A stretch of DNA of 64,000 nucleotides from Roseovarius aestuarii (GTDB taxonomy: Bacteria > Pseudomonadota > Alphaproteobacteria > Rhodobacterales > Rhodobacteraceae). Positions 60,534 through 64,000 of this stretch are shown piece by piece (within the stretch, counting starts at the first letter, position 1; each line of letters starts with the position of its first letter). The notes under the pieces were generated by a model that saw only the letters and a program-made list of their open reading frames with translations, had not been told where the DNA came from and ran no database searches. The DNA lies in contig NZ_JAIMIB010000019.1 of NCBI RefSeq assembly GCF_019966515.1, positions 1-64,000 on the forward strand, in the 5' to 3' direction. Made by a program: the position numbers and the translations under genes.

Positions 60534-60659
60534 TTCCGGCGACAAGGGTGTGGTGAAACGAACCTGCTCTACCTGACTGAGCTACATCGCAACGCGATGG
60601 CGGGATTCGAACCCGCGGCCCGGAGATTATGATCTGTAGTTCCACCGGCATTCGCCGAA
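60534..60659 (-). ncRNA. Y-RNA-like unit A with permuted tRNA-like module (126 nt)
   Basis: Outer stem TTCGGCGA/TCGCCGGAA (one bulged G), internal loop ATGCC opposite ACACCCTTG, inner stem GGTGGAAC/GTTTCACC. Inside, in order: T arm GCGGG-TTCGAAT-CCCGC (60600-60616), acceptor-like hairpin CATCGC-GTT-GCGATG (60585-60599), D arm GCTC-AGTCAGGTA-GAGC (60566-60582). The T and D arms come in reverse order relative to a tRNA, with the acceptor stem closed by a loop: the layout of bacterial YrlA Y RNAs. Confidence 0.88.
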
Positions 60660-60685
60660 TGTCTTTCCTTTCATTTCCTCGATCC

Positions 60686-60709
60686 GTCCGGGCGGCGCTC
60701 CGCCCGGAC
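60686..60709 (-). promoter_or_regulatory. hairpin at the rsr 3' end
   Basis: GTCCGGGCGG-AGCG-CCGCCCGGAC, a perfect 10-bp stem, 6 nt after the rsr stop and 27 nt before unit A. No T run follows, so it is more likely a processing or stability barrier than a full terminator. Confidence 0.6.
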
Positions 60710-60714
60710 AGGTT

Positions 60715-62271
60715 TCATACGTCGATCTTCCCGATCTCGCCGACCCAGTGGTCCGGGCCGGTCTGACCGTTGGCAAACGCCGCGATCTGGTCAAAGACCG
60801 CATCCGAGAACCCGCCGACATTCAGTACGTCTTCACGTGTCCGCGCCTGCGTGGTCCCGTAGGGCGCGATGTCGATGCAGACCAGCTTGGCCTTTGGATT
60901 GCGACCTCTGATCGCCTCCCATTCCTTCAACATCGCCGTTGCCTGACCACCTGCGCGGGCATCGACCCAGGACTGGTTGTCCGAGACGAACACCACCAGA
61001 TCCGGGCTGCGGCCACGCTGGTTCAGCCATTTCAGCGGCGCGGAACAGTTTGTCCCACCGCCCGCCAGATCGGCCAGCCGTTCGGCGTTGGTCAGGATCG
61101 TGTCGCGCGACCTCAGGCGTACATCACGCACGTCGAAGTCGAACGGCAGAACCTGGCACCCGCGGTTCACACGGCTAAACGACGCCGCCACCAAAGCAGC
61201 CACATCCACATGGCGCACGACCGAGGTTGCCCCCGGGCGATACCCGGTCACGGACCCGGTCATCGACCCGGACACATCCGGGCAGACCACAACCTGCCCC
61301 GCGATCTTCGGCACGTTCTGCACCGCGATTTCCATCGCATCATGCAGTGCGTCCACGATCGCCGCTGGCATCTCGGGCGCGATATTCTGCGCCGCCACCA
61401 TCAACTGGTACGGAAACGCCCGCGCCTTGGCGATGGCCTCGCGGTTGCGCAACAGCACCGCCACGTGATCCACGTTGCGCCGCACGCCGAAAACGCCGTG
61501 ACGCTGGAACGTGTTCAGGTTCTGCCGCACCATCTGCCACGAACCCTTGCGCGCGATCCGCGCCCAATGGGCCGAGGACAGTTCCAGCTGCGTCAGCATC
61601 TGGAACGGCACGTCCGGCACCGGCCCCTTGCCGGTTTTCCTGAACGCGATCCAGTCCTGCACCGCCTGTGGCAACCGTGCCAGATTGCACGGCCGCCCGA
61701 CGATCCAGGCAAACAGCGCCTCCCGCTCGGCCGAGGCCGGTTTCGGATGCACCATCCTGATCACGTCCGCCAAAGACGGATAATTGCCGATATTGGCGTT
61801 CAGCAGCGCCCGGTCGGACGCGGTGTTCAGCCAGTTCTGCACCATGGCTTTCGGCGCCGAGCCCAGCGATTTACGACCGGTCTGATCGGAACGGACAACC
61901 TGCACGAAGGTGCGCAGCATCTTGCCGTTATCGACCACACGGCCAAAAGCCGCCCGGAACAGTACCGGATCGCGCCGGGCCAGAACCGCCAGCAAAACGG
62001 CGGGCATATCCTTCATGTACCCCGACTGGCGCGCATAGATTGCCGCCTGCGCCAGAAACACCGGCTCAACAGCCTCGGCCACGTCCAGAACATATTCCAG
62101 CTCTTCCTGCGGCGACTGATAGAACATGCCCCCGAACGTGCCGGTCACGGCAACCTGCGCCAGGGCATGGGCATCGGAATAGGCGTAAGCCGGTGCCGCG
62201 TGGGCGTTCCTTGCGGTCGCTTTCGGCAGCAACCGGCCTTTGATCGATGCAAACACGGATTTGTTCGCCAT
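60715..62271 (-). CDS. rsr: Ro60-like TROVE protein
   Basis: 518 residues from the ATG at 62271 (AACGAAGAA upstream); an earlier in-frame start adds 15. The TROVE domain of alpha-helical repeats (about 1-300) forms the RNA-holding ring, and a vWA domain follows with the MIDAS motif DVSGSMTGS (about 330) and GGGTNCSAPL. Ro60 binds Y RNAs and misfolded or damaged RNA and can work with exonucleases. Its gene starts the operon that holds the Y-RNA units and rtcB; rtcR is divergent. Confidence 0.94.
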   Translation of the reverse strand: MANKSVFASIKGRLLPKATARNAHAAPAYAYSDAHALAQVAVTGTFGGMFYQSPQEELEYVLDVAEAVEPVFLAQAAIYARQSGYMKDMPAVLLAVLARRDPVLFRAAFGRVVDNGKMLRTFVQVVRSDQTGRKSLGSAPKAMVQNWLNTASDRALLNANIGNYPSLADVIRMVHPKPASAEREALFAWIVGRPCNLARLPQAVQDWIAFRKTGKGPVPDVPFQMLTQLELSSAHWARIARKGSWQMVRQNLNTFQRHGVFGVRRNVDHVAVLLRNREAIAKARAFPYQLMVAAQNIAPEMPAAIVDALHDAMEIAVQNVPKIAGQVVVCPDVSGSMTGSVTGYRPGATSVVRHVDVAALVAASFSRVNRGCQVLPFDFDVRDVRLRSRDTILTNAERLADLAGGGTNCSAPLKWLNQRGRSPDLVVFVSDNQSWVDARAGGQATAMLKEWEAIRGRNPKAKLVCIDIAPYGTTQARTREDVLNVGGFSDAVFDQIAAFANGQTGPDHWVGEIGKIDV

Positions 62272-62363
62272 TTCTTCGTTCCTCGTTTGTTGTGAGGTTG
62301 TTTTGCCATGGCTCACGCCTTGCCGCTAAAGAAATCGAAAAATCACGTAACATGCTATAAAAT

Positions 62364-62379
62364 AACAATAATAACGCCA
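62364..62379 (-). promoter_or_regulatory. candidate sigma-54-like promoter of rsr operon
   Basis: On the minus strand TGGCGT-TATTA-TTGTT has the TGGC (-24) and TTG (-12) parts and correct spacing, but the usual GC at -12 is GT. It lies about 90 bp before rsr. The RtcR activator is encoded divergently. Moderate support only. Confidence 0.4.
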
Positions 62380-62444
62380 TTTGAGCTTTTCGCTTCAAGA
62401 ATATAGTATCCATGTTTATCTGAATTTATATTTTTGGATAAATC

Positions 62445-64000
62445 ATGCAGAACGTAGTGATCGGTTTCCTTGGAACCCAGCTTGATATGGGCAAGAAACG
62501 GCGGTGGAAGCCGACGCCCAGCCTTGTCAGCCACGATCATTTCGACGTGCACCGGCTGGAACTGCTGCATGACCGGAAATTCAACCGCCTCGCGCATCAG
62601 GTCAAACGCGAGATCGAGGAGGCCTCGCCCGAAACCGAAGTGCTTCTGCAGCAGCTTGATCTGGACGATCCCTGGGATTTTCAGGAGGTCTACGGCAAAC
62701 TCTTCGATTTCGCCCGCGCCTACGGGTTTGACGAGCACCGCGAGCGCTATCACGTGCATCTGACCACCGGCACCCATGTGGCGCAGATCTGCTGGTTCCT
62801 GCTAACCGAGAGCCGCCACATCCCCGCCCGGCTGATCCAGACCGGCCCGCCGGGGCCCGAGGAAGAAGTCGCGAAATTCGACATCATTGATCTGGACCTC
62901 AGCCGCTATAACGCGCTGCAACAGCGGTTCGACCAGCTGTCGCGCGAATACAGCAGCCAGTTGAAAGGCGGGATCGAGACGCGCAATGCCCCCTACAACA
63001 CCCTGATCGACCGGATCGAACTGGTAGCCAGCAATTCGGATGAACCGATCCTGCTGCTGGGCGAAACCGGCACTGGCAAGACCGAACTGGCCGAACGGGT
63101 CTATAACCTCAAACTCGACCGGCGCAGGATCAAGGGGCGGCTCGTGCATGTCAATTGTGCCACGCTGAACGGCCCCGATGCGCTGGCTATGCTTTTTGGC
63201 CAGCGTCGCAGCCATACCGGGCAGGCCGGATCAGAACGCAGCGGGCTTCTGCGCGAGGCCGATGGCGGGGTGCTGTTTCTGGACGAGGTGGACGAGTTGG
63301 ACCCCAACACCCAGTCGGTCCTGCTGCACGCGATGGAAACCGGGCGGTTTTACCCTCTGGGTTCGGATCACGAGGTATCAAGCCGGTTCCAGATCATCGC
63401 CGGGGCCAATCGCGATCTGCGCAGCCTGACCGCGGACGGATCGTTTCGCCCCGACCTGCTGGCACGGCTCAACATGTGGAGCTTCAGACTGCCCGCCCTG
63501 CGCGACCGACGCGAGGATATCGAGGCCAATCTGGTGTTCGAACTGGCCCGCTCGGAACGCGATCTGGGCACGCAGGTCGGCTTCAACACCGACGCGCGCG
63601 AACACTACCTCCGCTTCGCCGCCGATCCCGCAACCCTCTGGCCCGGCAATTTCCGCGATTTCAGCAGTTCGGTCCGGCGGCTTTGTACACTTGCGCCCCG
63701 GGGCCGGATCACCCGCGCCATGGTGGACGGCGAAATCGGCACCCTGAAACGGGACTGGCGCCGCGCGACTGCCGATGACACCTATCAGCTTGTCGCCTCG
63801 GTTCTGCCGGACGGCGCAGCGGAGGTCGATCCCTTCGACCGGGTGCAACTGGCCGAGGTCATCCGCACCTGCCGCGCCTCCTCTAGCCTGAGTGCCGCTG
63901 GTCGGACGCTTTTTGTCGTGTCTCGCAGTAAGCGAAAGACCCAGAATGACGCTGACCGCCTTAGAAAATACCTGAACAAATTCGATCTGAATTGGGAGAA
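62445..64000 (+). CDS. rtcR: RtcR-type bacterial enhancer-binding regulator (runs off the window)
   Basis: 518 residues visible, the end beyond the window edge. The N-terminal CARF-like sensing domain (about 1-180, VVIGFLGTQLDMGKKRRWKP) is followed by an AAA+ domain with Walker A LGETGTGKTELAERVYNLKL (G206-K212), Walker B GGVLFLDEVDELD and a RFQIIAGANRDLR sensor. The GAFTGA loop that contacts sigma-54 is replaced by RRSHTGQAG (about 254-262). In characterised bacteria RtcR senses RNA ends such as cleaved tRNA and activates rtcB. Divergent from rsr. Confidence 0.93.
   Translation, partial: MQNVVIGFLGTQLDMGKKRRWKPTPSLVSHDHFDVHRLELLHDRKFNRLAHQVKREIEEASPETEVLLQQLDLDDPWDFQEVYGKLFDFARAYGFDEHRERYHVHLTTGTHVAQICWFLLTESRHIPARLIQTGPPGPEEEVAKFDIIDLDLSRYNALQQRFDQLSREYSSQLKGGIETRNAPYNTLIDRIELVASNSDEPILLLGETGTGKTELAERVYNLKLDRRRIKGRLVHVNCATLNGPDALAMLFGQRRSHTGQAGSERSGLLREADGGVLFLDEVDELDPNTQSVLLHAMETGRFYPLGSDHEVSSRFQIIAGANRDLRSLTADGSFRPDLLARLNMWSFRLPALRDRREDIEANLVFELARSERDLGTQVGFNTDAREHYLRFAADPATLWPGNFRDFSSSVRRLCTLAPRGRITRAMVDGEIGTLKRDWRRATADDTYQLVASVLPDGAAEVDPFDRVQLAEVIRTCRASSSLSAAGRTLFVVSRSKRKTQNDADRLRKYLNKFDLNWE

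Noticed and set aside
59964..60660. CRISPR array
   Set aside because: The repeats are structured RNA units of differing length (78-151 nt) with covarying stems, not identical short repeats with unique spacers, and no cas genes are present.
60748..62295. 515-residue plus-strand frame opposite rsr
   Set aside because: Arg/His-rich antisense translation of a high-GC gene with strong TROVE and vWA motifs on the minus strand.

Overview
The window looks like part of a large extrachromosomal replicon (plasmid or chromid) of an alphaproteobacterium in the Rhodobacterales/Roseobacter group. The main evidence is a complete repABC replication and partition module (13.1-16.8 kb) with a downstream parS pair and a repB-repC antisense-RNA hairpin. 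Supporting context is a ScpB/DUF1403/WGR block, a plasmid-borne minCDE operon, an HvrA-type H-NS protein, TRAP and type I secretion systems, and high-GC coding with lower-GC accessory patches. Taxonomy and function are judged from motifs read by eye; no database search was run.

Layout. 0-6.9 kb: low-GC, decayed accessory DNA with IS3-family fragments, a family of small helical proteins, two small membrane proteins, an H-NS-like protein and an AraC remnant. 7.0-8.8 kb: minCDE. 9.2-10.8 kb: AbiE-type toxin-antitoxin pair with a palindromic operator. 10.9-16.9 kb: WGR, scpB, DUF1403, a decayed tyrosine recombinase, parS, repC, repB, repA. 17-20 kb: ECF sigma/anti-sigma pair, DUF4399 protein, MFS carrier. 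20.3-27.7 kb: a 1437-residue RTX protein with its ABC exporter and HlyD adaptor. 28.2-37.9 kb: LysR regulator, nitrilase-fold amidohydrolase, VOC protein, flavo-haem reductase with a membrane LuxR regulator, PepSY protein, TPR regulator, and an LytM/propeller protein. 38-47.6 kb: two divergent operons of DVDEF glycosyltransferases fused to methyltransferases, an FkbM methyltransferase and a double esterase. 47.6-49.7 kb: a DUF4157 protein. 50.2-51.9 kb: glnK-amtB. 52.1-58.4 kb: dctBD and a TRAP dctPQM transporter.

The most notable locus is at the right end (58.5-64.0 kb): an RNA repair and surveillance system. rtcB (RNA ligase) and rsr (Ro60/TROVE protein) lie on the minus strand, with the activator rtcR divergent. 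Between rsr and rtcB, on their strand, about 700 bp hold four tandem Y-RNA-like units sharing one covarying helix and internal loop. One unit carries a permuted tRNA-like module (T arm, closed acceptor hairpin, D arm). Two tRNA genes, Lys(UUU) and Asn(GUU), are interleaved. These two tRNAs are classic anticodon-nuclease targets, and RtcB seals the ends such nucleases leave. I infer an inducible operon that supplies repair enzyme, quality-control protein, scaffold RNAs and replacement (or decoy) tRNAs together.

Limits: gene starts are chosen by Shine-Dalgarno and family alignment by eye, RNA structures were folded by hand, and several low-GC ORFs near the left edge may not be genes.
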